Part shown: positions 1 through 7,009 of the stretch, piece by piece
How the letters are laid out: each line of letters starts with the position of its first letter
Numbering within the stretch: the first letter of the stretch is position 1
NCBI GenBank assembly: GCA_030614245.1
Contig: JAUWKK010000053.1
Location: 1 to 11,166 of the forward strand
Source: Planctomycetota bacterium
GTDB taxonomy: Bacteria; Planctomycetota; PUPC01; JABMSA01; JAUWKK01
Reading direction: 5' to 3'
Length of the DNA stretch: 11,166 nucleotides
Position numbers and translations under genes: made by a program
Notes under the pieces: generated by a model
The model's input: the letters and a program-made list of their open reading frames with translations, nothing else
Databases searched by the model: none
Told to the model about the DNA's origin: nothing

Positions 1-2
1 GG

Positions 3-2573
3 ATAGCTGAAGCTCGACAGGCGCTCGTCGAATGCGTCAGGAGCTACGATCAATTCGCTCAAGGCCACCTACGCCTCGCAAGGATGGACATCTACACCGC
101 CGACGCGTGCAGCACGCCCATCGTGCCCCATGATTATTTCATTGCCGCCCTCGATGGCAGTGTTGATGTCGATAAGGCAAAGGAAGCTCTGCGCAAGGCA
201 ACAGAAACCGACAGCCCCATCGAGAGAGCGTACCGACAGTTTGCAGGAACAAACGACGCCGCCACAAGGCTATACGCCATCATGCACGGCCTGATCGACG
301 TCATTCCCAAGATCACCGAGCTTCAACTGGAACTGCTGAATATCCGCGTCGCACAGGAGATCGCCGCAAAAAATGACACATTCCTTGTGCAGGAAGATGT
401 CCGGACAGCCAGGCTGAAGCTCGACGAGATCGAGAAGGCTTTCGCCGACCCAGCGCAGGCTATCCGGAATCTGAATGATGACGATGTGCAGAAGATCCGG
501 GATGCGTCCGCCGACATCCGCAGGGAGCTCAAAAGCATCACTTTCACATCGTCGCCGATCAAGCCATCGGACGCCATCGCGCAGGTCCGCAGGGTGCTCG
601 AGAATGAGGCGAAGATCAATTCGCGCTTCAAGCCCGAGGAGATCGGCAGGATAGTTGCCGACGTCCGCAAGGAGCTGAATTCCGTTGCAACAGACCCGAA
701 AAAGAACGTGGCCGGCCTGTTCGCCCACATCGAGAAGGTTATCGCTGCCGCCGGCGATGCATCATTCTCGCAGCAAGACATGCTCACCAGGATACGCGAG
801 GGACTGGACCAGGCGCACGTCGATCTGCAGAGGGAAGGCTATACGAGGCTCCACAGGGCGGTCCTTTACATGTACTCTAAGGTCAAGCAGGCCTCTAAAT
901 GCGGCGCTTGGCAACAACTTACGGACGCCACCGAGAAACATCGCAAGGATGCCATCCGAAGGCTCCGTAAGGTAATTGGCATCTCGCCTGATCTTCTCGC
1001 GGCCTATCGCCTTATCGGCACGCAGTACAGGGATCTCGAGAATTACTCGGGAGCCGAGCGGTACTTCAGCAGGGCCTTCAGCATTGATCGGGCTCGGGCC
1101 GTCATCATGGCACCCGCCGGCGAACGCGAGGAAGTAATGACGCAGGCATTGTTGTCATGCGCTCAATCCCTCGCAGTGATACACCGCAGCCAAGGGGCCT
1201 TCCACAGTGCCCTGATGGCTGCCGAGCGCGCGATCGAACTGTCCGATTCTCCTGAAAACAACATCCTCGCCGGCCAGATCGCGTTTCAAGCCGATCGCCT
1301 TGGCGAGGCCGGAGAATACATCCTGAAGACCATTGCAGTTTCTATCGCCGACAATCTCAGGCCGTATACACCACAGGAGATAGCGGAAAACCTGCCCGAT
1401 AGGCTCATCAAAGCACTGAAAAAACGGGCCCTCAGCGGCAAGCCTGCCACCAGCCTCCAAAGCGCCGTCGAAACTATTATCGCTCCCGACGGCGCCACCG
1501 ACGAAATCAAGAAACAAATAGCCGAGGCTCTCGAAGCGGTCACCAGGGATGACCTTGTCCGGGCCGCACGAAGGGATCTCTCGAACGTCGCTCTGAAAAA
1601 ACTGCAGCGGATCAGCCTGCTTCAGGACGTGAACAAGCAGCTCTCGGAATCCCAGCTCGCAACTCGCGAGAATGCCATCAATTTGCTCATCGGCCAGGAA
1701 ACTGCAATCTGCACCGAAATCGGAATGAACTCAGACACCGATGATGACCGGCTCGACCTGCTGGACCAGACATACCGCCTCGCCAGCATCCACCGAGGAG
1801 CCATGCGGTATCGAAAGAAATCCGGCAATCAGGACCTCGTCCAGGCCGGGAAGCTGCTGGAAAACATCCGAAAGAGCGAGCCGAAGGCAATCAGCGCTTA
1901 CCTGCTCGAGGCCGCCATCTGCGAGCAGCTCGGTGAAATCGAGCAGGCAGTACAACTGCTGGAGCAGGCGCTCGAAATCAAGCGCGAAGAGGCCGTTATA
2001 CTGTTTCCCTATCACGATGCGGATTTCAGAGCGAGCATGCGTGGCAACCCGGCCATCATCGCCGCGACAATTATCGACGCAAAAGCCCTGCTTGCCCGCA
2101 TATATAGTATACATTATGATGGCCCCGAAAAGGTGAACGCTCTCGCAGACGAAGTCAATGGGGAATATCCCCGGCACCCGCAAGTACTTGATGCCGTCGG
2201 GCTGATATATCTCAAGCGGCGGGAATACCCTCACGCTATCAAGAGCTTCGAATTGGCCCTTAAAGCCCACCGCAGCCGCTACCACCACTTCACACTGCAA
2301 CGCGGCAATCCCCGTCCGGGCACGACGGGCCAGCAGTTCCTTCCGGCGCCCCTCTGCCTGTACCCGCTCGGGGGCGCCCTTATCAATGCGAGCTGTTACG
2401 TCGTAGACCCTATAATTGTATTCCACCTCAGCACGGCGCACTTCGAGGCGGGCCACTATGCAAACGCTCTCGACGCGCTCGATTCTCTTGGGCGGATCGA
2501 GGACCTCCGCCCGCAACTGGGCAAGCAGATCAGCGATCGGATCCGCGATTGCAAGAGAAATCTTGAAAAATGA
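3..2573 (+). CDS. Large TPR/helical repeat protein, 5' end outside the window
   Basis: This is a long helical protein with scattered tetratricopeptide repeats and no recognisable catalytic domain. The first ATG in the frame is at 84, but the frame is open to the window edge (from base 3) with coding-like sequence ending in QGHLRLAR just before it. AAGG abuts that ATG with no spacing, so 84 is probably not the true start and the gene continues upstream. Numbered from the ATG at 84, TPR-like helix pairs are visible near residues 303-336 (LIGTQYRDLENYSGAERYF), 353-387, 604-633 (ICEQLGEIEQAVQLLEQAL), 699-729 (GLIYLKRREYPHAIKSFELAL) and 779-804. Residues 80-250 are charged, heptad-rich and possibly coiled coil. 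TPRs usually mediate protein-protein contacts. The stop codon overlaps the next gene's first ATG (ATGA), so the two are probably translationally coupled. Whether it is exported cannot be told without the N-terminus. Function unknown. Confidence 0.85.
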   Translation: MAEARQALVECVRSYDQFAQGHLRLARMDIYTADACSTPIVPHDYFIAALDGSVDVDKAKEALRKATETDSPIERAYRQFAGTNDAATRLYAIMHGLIDVIPKITELQLELLNIRVAQEIAAKNDTFLVQEDVRTARLKLDEIEKAFADPAQAIRNLNDDDVQKIRDASADIRRELKSITFTSSPIKPSDAIAQVRRVLENEAKINSRFKPEEIGRIVADVRKELNSVATDPKKNVAGLFAHIEKVIAAAGDASFSQQDMLTRIREGLDQAHVDLQREGYTRLHRAVLYMYSKVKQASKCGAWQQLTDATEKHRKDAIRRLRKVIGISPDLLAAYRLIGTQYRDLENYSGAERYFSRAFSIDRARAVIMAPAGEREEVMTQALLSCAQSLAVIHRSQGAFHSALMAAERAIELSDSPENNILAGQIAFQADRLGEAGEYILKTIAVSIADNLRPYTPQEIAENLPDRLIKALKKRALSGKPATSLQSAVETIIAPDGATDEIKKQIAEALEAVTRDDLVRAARRDLSNVALKKLQRISLLQDVNKQLSESQLATRENAINLLIGQETAICTEIGMNSDTDDDRLDLLDQTYRLASIHRGAMRYRKKSGNQDLVQAGKLLENIRKSEPKAISAYLLEAAICEQLGEIEQAVQLLEQALEIKREEAVILFPYHDADFRASMRGNPAIIAATIIDAKALLARIYSIHYDGPEKVNALADEVNGEYPRHPQVLDAVGLIYLKRREYPHAIKSFELALKAHRSRYHHFTLQRGNPRPGTTGQQFLPAPLCLYPLGGALINASCYVVDPIIVFHLSTAHFEAGHYANALDALDSLGRIEDLRPQLGKQISDRIRDCKRNLEK

Positions 2574-4843
2574 TTGAGAAAACGGTAGTCTCTTGGGGTA
2601 ATATTATGAAACTCAGGAGACTGCCAGGAATGTTACGCTGGACTGCTGCACTAATTTTCGCTTGCTGGAGCTTCCTGTCCGCCATCCACGTGCAGGCACA
2701 ACAGCCTGCTGATACCGGCGAGAAGATCGCACCGCCTGTGCTCACTACGATCTCGTGGGCGCCCGACGGCAAGCGCTTCGTGTGTATCGCCGAAAAGGCC
2801 GCCGGCTACGAAATCCACGTAGCAAACCTGCGCACCAATTCGCTCGCACCAATCGTGCGCAGCCGCGACCCTCTCGCTGCCGCCGCTTTCTCCCCCGACG
2901 GAGTTCGCATCGCCTACATCAGAGTTCCCCGGAACACCGACTACCTCGCCGAAGTGCGCGTCGTCAACTCCAACGGCACCGACGATCGCGCCATCACACA
3001 GGGCAAGAACCGCGCCGGCCTCGTCATCGAGACTTCCCTTTGCTGGCACCCCAGCGGTTCGCGTGTGCTCTTCGGCACGTGGTGCGATGTTCGATCGTCA
3101 GATGCTTTCGGCCTCTATATCGCCGACATCCAGGGCCGCGAGACGAGACGCATCAATCCTGCCGACGAAGAAGCCTTCCATCCCAGATGCTCGCCCGACG
3201 GCAGCCGCATCATGTACCTCGGCCGCACGGGCGGCCCGGCCGCTCTCGTCTCGATCGCCCCTGATGCATCCGAACGCAACGTCATCGTCCACGACATCCA
3301 CCGAGGCTCCGGCCTGGTGAGCGGCTCGAGCGCACCCGCATGGGCGCCCGACGGCAATCTTTTCGCGTTCGTCGAACAGCGCCCCGGCAGCGATGTTACC
3401 AGCGTCTGGATCAGCGCCCTTCAGGGCCGCGTCCCGCATGAAGTTTCGCCGCAATGGCAGCCGGCCGCCTCGCCCTCATGGTCGGGGAATTCAAGATACG
3501 TCAGTTTCCAGTGCGGCGGAAGCCATACACCGGCGTCCGTCTGGATCGGTGATGCATCCAGCCTGCGTGCCAAGCCTGCACTCGACGACAAGCTCTTCAA
3601 TGTGGCGCCCGCATACTCTCCGGCAAACGACAGGATCGCGGTGCGCACATTCTACCTCAAAGACGCGAAGACACCCGAGGGCTCGCTCGTGCGAATCGTG
3701 AGCCGCAGGGGCAAGATCCGAACGCTCCTGGATGAAGACCCGCTCACAATCGCCGCAATGCGCCTGCGGGCCGTGCCCGGGGCAGATACCGCCAGGAAGC
3801 TCTACAAGCAGCTCAAACGCCGGGGACACCGCACCGGGGTTTACAAGCGCTGGATGCTGCTCGCCGCGTATTACGAGGATACCGCCCTCTTCCGCGATGC
3901 CGCAAAGAGCTACGGCAGAGCCGCCGCCGTTGTCGAGAACAAGCACGATAAGTTCAAAGCGCAATACGCCCAGGCCAAGGCGTGGGCACAGGCGGGAGAA
4001 GACCGGAAAGCGCTCGACCTCTATTTCGACATCGCAAAAGAAATGTCACCCGCCCAGCGCGCTGAAGCGCGGGCATACATCGACGGACTCGAAGATGTCA
4101 GCAAGCTCAAGGACAAACTGTTGCGCGGCGAGAATCCCGCACTGATGGCGCAACTCGCCACCGCATACAGCCGCATCGGATGCCGCCGCCAGGCCGTCAA
4201 GTGGCGCTGCCGGCTCATCGAGAGTTTTCCCGATTACCCCGAAATCGAGCAGCCGATCAAAGACCTCGCAGACGACTGTGCGAGAGGAGTCCCGCTCGGA
4301 ACCGTCTCCTGGCGCGCACTGTTCATGGCCGTCAAGTCGCTCAGGAACAAGAACAAGCCCGTCCCGCCGAACTTGCTCGTCTTTGCGGCCGAAGCGCACG
4401 TCCGCCGCGGCAGCTCGGACGAAGCCATCACGAATATCATCGACGCCATCGAGGCGGGCCTGCCGGAGACGCTGAGAGACCGTACAGCGTCGATACTGCT
4501 CGACCTCGGCGATCTGTACCTGGCAAAAGATGATTTCCCAACCGCCGCAGAATGCTACAAGAAAGCGATCGACCTGTCGAAAACCGCAACGGCCGCGCGT
4601 GGCTATCAGGGACTCGCCAGGGCCCACTACCGCACAAGCAATCACGCCCAGGCCGCTCAAGCCTTCGGGCTCGCACTCGATGCCACCACCCATCCACAGA
4701 CGCACGAACTCGCCGCCGAACTGATCCGCCTTTGCAACAGCAGACTGCCCCCCACTGACCTCGCCGCCTACAAGCGGGCACTCGCAAAAGCATACCGCAT
4801 CTCGGGCATGACCGCGAAGGCCGAGGAACTCGAGAAGCAGTGA
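2570..4843 (+). CDS. Exported TolB/PD40-type beta-propeller protein with C-terminal TPRs
   Basis: A predicted exported protein of 757 residues. Residues 13-43 form a signal peptide: the basic stretch KLRRLPGMLRW, a hydrophobic core, then a likely cleavage site after VQA. Seven propeller-blade motifs of the W/S-P-D-G type follow, near residues 64-67, 108-111, 160-163, 208-211, 259-262, 303-306 and 350-353. These are typical of the TolB/PD40 WD40-like propellers and suggest about seven blades. Residues 400-757 are helical, with clear TPRs near 640-670 (LLDLGDLYLAKDDFPTAAECY) and 677-705. The start at 2570 overlaps the previous stop. An alternative ATG at 2606, preceded by TTGGGG, places the signal peptide directly at the N-terminus and is equally plausible. 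Propeller-TPR chains of this kind usually act as protein-interaction scaffolds; no enzyme motif is seen. The last 29 codons recur as a detached fragment at 6815-6904, and the stop codon lies inside the first unit of a heptad array. Confidence 0.85.
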   Translation: MIEKTVVSWGNIMKLRRLPGMLRWTAALIFACWSFLSAIHVQAQQPADTGEKIAPPVLTTISWAPDGKRFVCIAEKAAGYEIHVANLRTNSLAPIVRSRDPLAAAAFSPDGVRIAYIRVPRNTDYLAEVRVVNSNGTDDRAITQGKNRAGLVIETSLCWHPSGSRVLFGTWCDVRSSDAFGLYIADIQGRETRRINPADEEAFHPRCSPDGSRIMYLGRTGGPAALVSIAPDASERNVIVHDIHRGSGLVSGSSAPAWAPDGNLFAFVEQRPGSDVTSVWISALQGRVPHEVSPQWQPAASPSWSGNSRYVSFQCGGSHTPASVWIGDASSLRAKPALDDKLFNVAPAYSPANDRIAVRTFYLKDAKTPEGSLVRIVSRRGKIRTLLDEDPLTIAAMRLRAVPGADTARKLYKQLKRRGHRTGVYKRWMLLAAYYEDTALFRDAAKSYGRAAAVVENKHDKFKAQYAQAKAWAQAGEDRKALDLYFDIAKEMSPAQRAEARAYIDGLEDVSKLKDKLLRGENPALMAQLATAYSRIGCRRQAVKWRCRLIESFPDYPEIEQPIKDLADDCARGVPLGTVSWRALFMAVKSLRNKNKPVPPNLLVFAAEAHVRRGSSDEAITNIIDAIEAGLPETLRDRTASILLDLGDLYLAKDDFPTAAECYKKAIDLSKTATAARGYQGLARAHYRTSNHAQAAQAFGLALDATTHPQTHELAAELIRLCNSRLPPTDLAAYKRALAKAYRISGMTAKAEELEKQ
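4754..4843 (+). repeat. Direct repeat, left copy (3' end of the propeller-TPR gene)
   Basis: This 90-bp stretch encodes the C-terminus TDLAAYKRALAKAYRISG... of the propeller-TPR protein plus its TGA stop. It recurs at 6815-6904 in the same orientation, 2061 bp downstream. By hand alignment there are 7 mismatches in 90 bp (about 92 percent identity). The similarity continues past the stop into related heptad arrays. The two copies exactly bracket the restriction-module remnant, as attL/attR repeats of an island inserted at a gene 3' end would, or as the product of a duplication. Confidence 0.85.
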
Positions 4844-4881
4844 TCGGTGATCAGTAATCAGTGATCAGTGGCCAGTGATCA
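4840..4881 (+). repeat. Heptanucleotide tandem array, GTGATCA type (left)
   Basis: Six consecutive 7-bp units can be read: GTGATCG, GTGATCA, GTAATCA, GTGATCA, GTGGCCA, GTGATCA. The first unit contains the TGA stop of the propeller-TPR gene. Most units contain the palindrome TGATCA (with a GATC site); one contains the palindrome TGGCCA instead. A 7-bp unit puts stop codons in all forward frames. The Res remnant begins directly at the right end of the array. Short heptameric tandem repeats of this general kind are known from cyanobacteria and other environmental bacteria. Confidence 0.9.
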
Positions 4882-5052
4882 GACAAACCCGCCAAAGTCG
4901 AGACCGCCCGCACACTGTGGGTGCCTGCCGTCAACAATCACGGCGGCTTCGGACGATGGGATTTCATCGAGATCGGCGATCCGTGGGATGCGGCCGACGT
5001 CATCCGATCTGCTATCGCCTGTCCATCACCCGCAGACAAAGAAGGGAACTGA
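4879..5052 (+). pseudogene. C-terminal fragment of a type III restriction Res subunit
   Basis: A 57-codon open stretch begins right after an in-frame TGA at 4876-4878 inside the heptad array and ends with TGA at 5050-5052. It contains KVETARTLWVPAVNN followed by HGGFGRWDFIEIGDPWDA. I recognise this as the C-terminal tail of Res-type (DEAD/DEAH helicase plus nuclease) subunits of type III restriction systems. That assignment is from memory of the family, not from a search. No start codon or ribosome-binding site is present, and all helicase and nuclease domains are missing, so this is a 5'-truncated remnant. The stop lies 3 bases before the DUF262 start, the spacing expected of neighbouring genes in one operon. 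The truncation coincides with the edge of the heptad array, which points to recombination there. Confidence 0.7.
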
Positions 5053-5055
5053 CCG

Positions 5056-6684
5056 ATGTTGCAGCCCCAGAACGTGCAGAAGAAGTACTATCACCTGTTT
5101 ACCGACATCGATACCGGCCGGATGAAGATCCCCAAATTCCAGCGCGATTTCGTGTGGACCAATGTGCAAACTGCCAAGCTGATCGACAGCATAATAAAAG
5201 GGTTCCCCGTCGGCACGTTCATCTTGTGGAAAACCAGGGAACGACTGCGCCACTTCCGCAACATCGGCAATGTCGCTCTCCACGACATCCCTCGTGGCGC
5301 CGCTGCTCTCTACGTCCTGGATGGGCAGCAACGAATCACGTCTCTCTACGCCGTTCGAAAAGGTGTCCGCGTCACCAAGAAAGGGCAGGAGATCGACTAC
5401 AAGCGTATCTCAATCAACCTTGCCCTTGACCCCGATGAAGATGAGGAAATTGTTACGCCCGATCCGCCGGAAGACGGTACTCCGTACATGAGTGTTCACA
5501 AGCTGCTCAACGGCTCTATAGACGAGTTGGCCAGCGAGTACCGAGAGCATCTGCGAAAGATCAGCACATATCAAAGGCGGTTGACCGGGTACGATTTCTC
5601 TACCATTGTCATTGAGGATTACCCGATTGATGTGGCATGCGAGGTGTTCACCCGCATCAACACTGGCGGGACCGAGCTCACACTGTTCGAGATCATGGTC
5701 GCCAAGACCTATGACGAGGAACGCGACTTTGACCTGGCCAAAAAGTACGACTGGCTCGTCAACAACAAAGGCGCGGAGAAGGACCTCGAAGACGTAGGAT
5801 TCGACACGGTTCCCGCTTCGACCGTCCTCCAGTGCATTGCTGCTCACCTTGATGGGCGCGTGCGCAGGAAGGACATCCTCAAGCTGGACAAGTTGAGATT
5901 TATCAACTGCTGGCCTGACGTGAAGAGCGGCATCTTCAATGCTGTGGATTACATCCGCTCGCAACTGCGAATTCCCGTGTCGCGTCTTCTACCTTACAAC
6001 GCCCTGCTTGTCCCGTTCACCTACTTCTTCATCCGCAATGACGGGAGGTCACCGTCGACGCGGCAGAACAAGCTTCTCGTCCAGTACTTCTGGTGGGCTT
6101 CGCTATCGCACCGGTTCATTTCAGGTGTGGAGAGCAAGCTGGCCCAAGACCTGGAGCGGATGGATCACATCCTCAATGACCAGGTGCCATCCTATCAAGG
6201 CGAGGGGGTAGAAGTAACCATCCAGAACCTCACGGAAACGTGGTTCAGCGCGGGCGACGCGTTCTGTAGAGCCATCCTGTGCATCTATGCTTACCAACAA
6301 CCGAAGTCCTTCGCAGATAATGGACTGGTTATACTCGGCAACGACTGGCTCAAGGTCGCCCGTAGCAAGAATTATCATCACTTCTTCCCCAAGAAGCACT
6401 TGAGCGAGGCCGGGTTAACCGACCGGCAGGCCAACTCGGTTATGAACATCACGCTCGTCAGCGCAGAGCTTAACAAGCGTAGGATACGGGCTAAGGCGCC
6501 GAGCGTCTACATGAACGAATTCCAGACGGTAAACGGAGACCTGTCGGCCACGATGCGGTCACACTTGATCGACGACCTCAACGCATTTGGTGTATGGACG
6601 GATGATTACCCAACCTTCATCGAGAAGCGCGGCCAGCGCGTGCTGGAAGAGATAGAGAAGCGGCTCCACCCCGACCTGACCTGA
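5056..6684 (+). CDS. DUF262/HNH-like defence protein (GmrSD, SspE or BrxU type)
   Basis: A complete 542-residue protein. Residues 25-60 carry the DUF262 signature IPKFQRDFVW followed by LIDSIIKGFPVGTFILWK. DGQQR at 89-93 is the conserved nucleotide-handling motif of the family, and VFTRINTGGTELTLFE at 197-212 is the second DUF262 hallmark. The C-terminal part holds YHHFFPKKHL (440-449) and VMNITLVSAELNKRR (462-476), with conserved H and N residues like the HNH-type nuclease half (DUF1524-like) of GmrSD proteins. Members of this family act against phage DNA, either modified DNA (GmrSD, BrxU) or alongside DNA phosphorothioation (SspE). The ribosome-binding site AAGAAGGGA lies 8 bases before the ATG. 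The gene sits between truncated Res and Mod genes, so it was probably the middle gene of a type III-like operon. No promoter is seen directly upstream, so read-through from the propeller-TPR gene is possible. No frameshift or missing motif is visible. Substrate unknown. Confidence 0.88.
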   Translation: MLQPQNVQKKYYHLFTDIDTGRMKIPKFQRDFVWTNVQTAKLIDSIIKGFPVGTFILWKTRERLRHFRNIGNVALHDIPRGAAALYVLDGQQRITSLYAVRKGVRVTKKGQEIDYKRISINLALDPDEDEEIVTPDPPEDGTPYMSVHKLLNGSIDELASEYREHLRKISTYQRRLTGYDFSTIVIEDYPIDVACEVFTRINTGGTELTLFEIMVAKTYDEERDFDLAKKYDWLVNNKGAEKDLEDVGFDTVPASTVLQCIAAHLDGRVRRKDILKLDKLRFINCWPDVKSGIFNAVDYIRSQLRIPVSRLLPYNALLVPFTYFFIRNDGRSPSTRQNKLLVQYFWWASLSHRFISGVESKLAQDLERMDHILNDQVPSYQGEGVEVTIQNLTETWFSAGDAFCRAILCIYAYQQPKSFADNGLVILGNDWLKVARSKNYHHFFPKKHLSEAGLTDRQANSVMNITLVSAELNKRRIRAKAPSVYMNEFQTVNGDLSATMRSHLIDDLNAFGVWTDDYPTFIEKRGQRVLEEIEKRLHPDLT

Positions 6685-6705
6685 TAACGAACACAGGGGA
6701 ATCAA

Positions 6706-6819
6706 GTGCTCCGCAAGAAGACCCCCAATACCCCCAAACAGATCACGTCCACCAAGCACAAGGACAAACGGAAGAACATCGCCACACGCGAGCTGCAGGA
6801 TTTCGTCAAAGACGACTGA
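6706..6819 (+). pseudogene. N-terminal fragment of a type III-like Mod DNA methyltransferase
   Basis: A 37-codon frame starts with GTG at 6706, five bases after a strong AGGGGA ribosome-binding site and 21 bases after the DUF262 stop. It reads MLRKKTPNTPKQ, then HKDKRKNIATRELQDFVKDD and a stop. The HKDKR.NI.T.EL.DFV pattern matches what I remember of the N-terminus of adenine-specific methyltransferases partnered with Res-type subunits. Here it ends abruptly: its TGA falls where the 90-bp direct repeat begins (6815), so the stop is supplied by foreign sequence. All catalytic motifs (DPPY, FxGxG) are absent. The start signals look intact, so a short peptide may still be made. If the family assignment is wrong, this is simply a small basic ORF in the same operon. 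Confidence 0.6.
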
Positions 6820-6904
6820 CCTCTCCGCCTACAAGCGGGCACTCGCAAAAGCATACCGCAAAGCGGGCATGACCAAGAAGGCCGAGGAACTCGAGAAGCA
6901 GTAA
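6815..6904 (+). pseudogene. Detached 3' end of a propeller-TPR gene (right copy of the direct repeat)
   Basis: This stretch encodes TDLSAYKRALAKAYRKAG followed by MTKKAEELEKQ and TAA, a second version of the C-terminus of the protein at 2570-4843. No coding sequence for the rest of that protein precedes it; the truncated Mod fragment does. It differs from the left copy at A to S, I to K, S to A and A to K, and in its stop codon, while the other 25 codons are identical at every base. It is either the displaced original 3' end left after insertion of a module carrying a replacement end, or the leftover of a deleted paralogue. Confidence 0.8.
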
Positions 6905-6963
6905 TCAGTGATCAGTCATCAGTGGCCGGTGATCAGTCATCAGTCATCAGTGATCAGTCATTA
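6901..6963 (+). repeat. Heptanucleotide tandem array, GTGATCA type (right)
   Basis: Nine consecutive 7-bp units can be read, of the forms GTAATCA, GTGATCA, GTCATCA, GTGGCCG and GTCATTA. The first unit contains the TAA stop of the detached gene end, mirroring the left array, where the first unit also contains the stop. A GTGGCC unit occurs in both arrays, so the arrays are related by descent and not only by motif. The right array has three more units than the left. Confidence 0.9.
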
Positions 6964-6972
6964 GACGCCAGT

Positions 6973-6993
6973 GTTTACTCTTCTCTTTTCACT
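6973..6993 (+). repeat. Short heptad array, GTTTACT type
   Basis: Three 7-bp units (GTTTACT, CTTCTCT, TTTCACT), followed by a decayed unit ATTACTG, lie directly after the GTGATCA array and just upstream of the CAP-protein start. The pattern resembles the array at 8281-8315 on the other side of that gene. As degenerate pyrimidine-rich DNA it could in part be coincidental. Confidence 0.55.
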
Positions 6994-7009
6994 ATTACTG
7001 CGAGATGCA

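Noticed and set aside
84..86. ATG at 84 as the true start of the TPR gene
   Set aside because: The frame is open and coding-like upstream to the window edge, and the AAGG directly abuts the ATG without the needed spacing.
1731..2516. A 261-codon minus-strand open frame inside the TPR gene
   Set aside because: Antisense shadow of a real coding region; no domain and no ribosome-binding context.
4840..6963. The tandem arrays considered as CRISPR
   Set aside because: Units are 7 bp without spacers, and no cas genes are nearby.
6971..6973. GTG at 6971 as the start of the CAP gene
   Set aside because: It lies in heptad repeat DNA without a ribosome-binding site; the ATG at 7010 begins a proper signal peptide.
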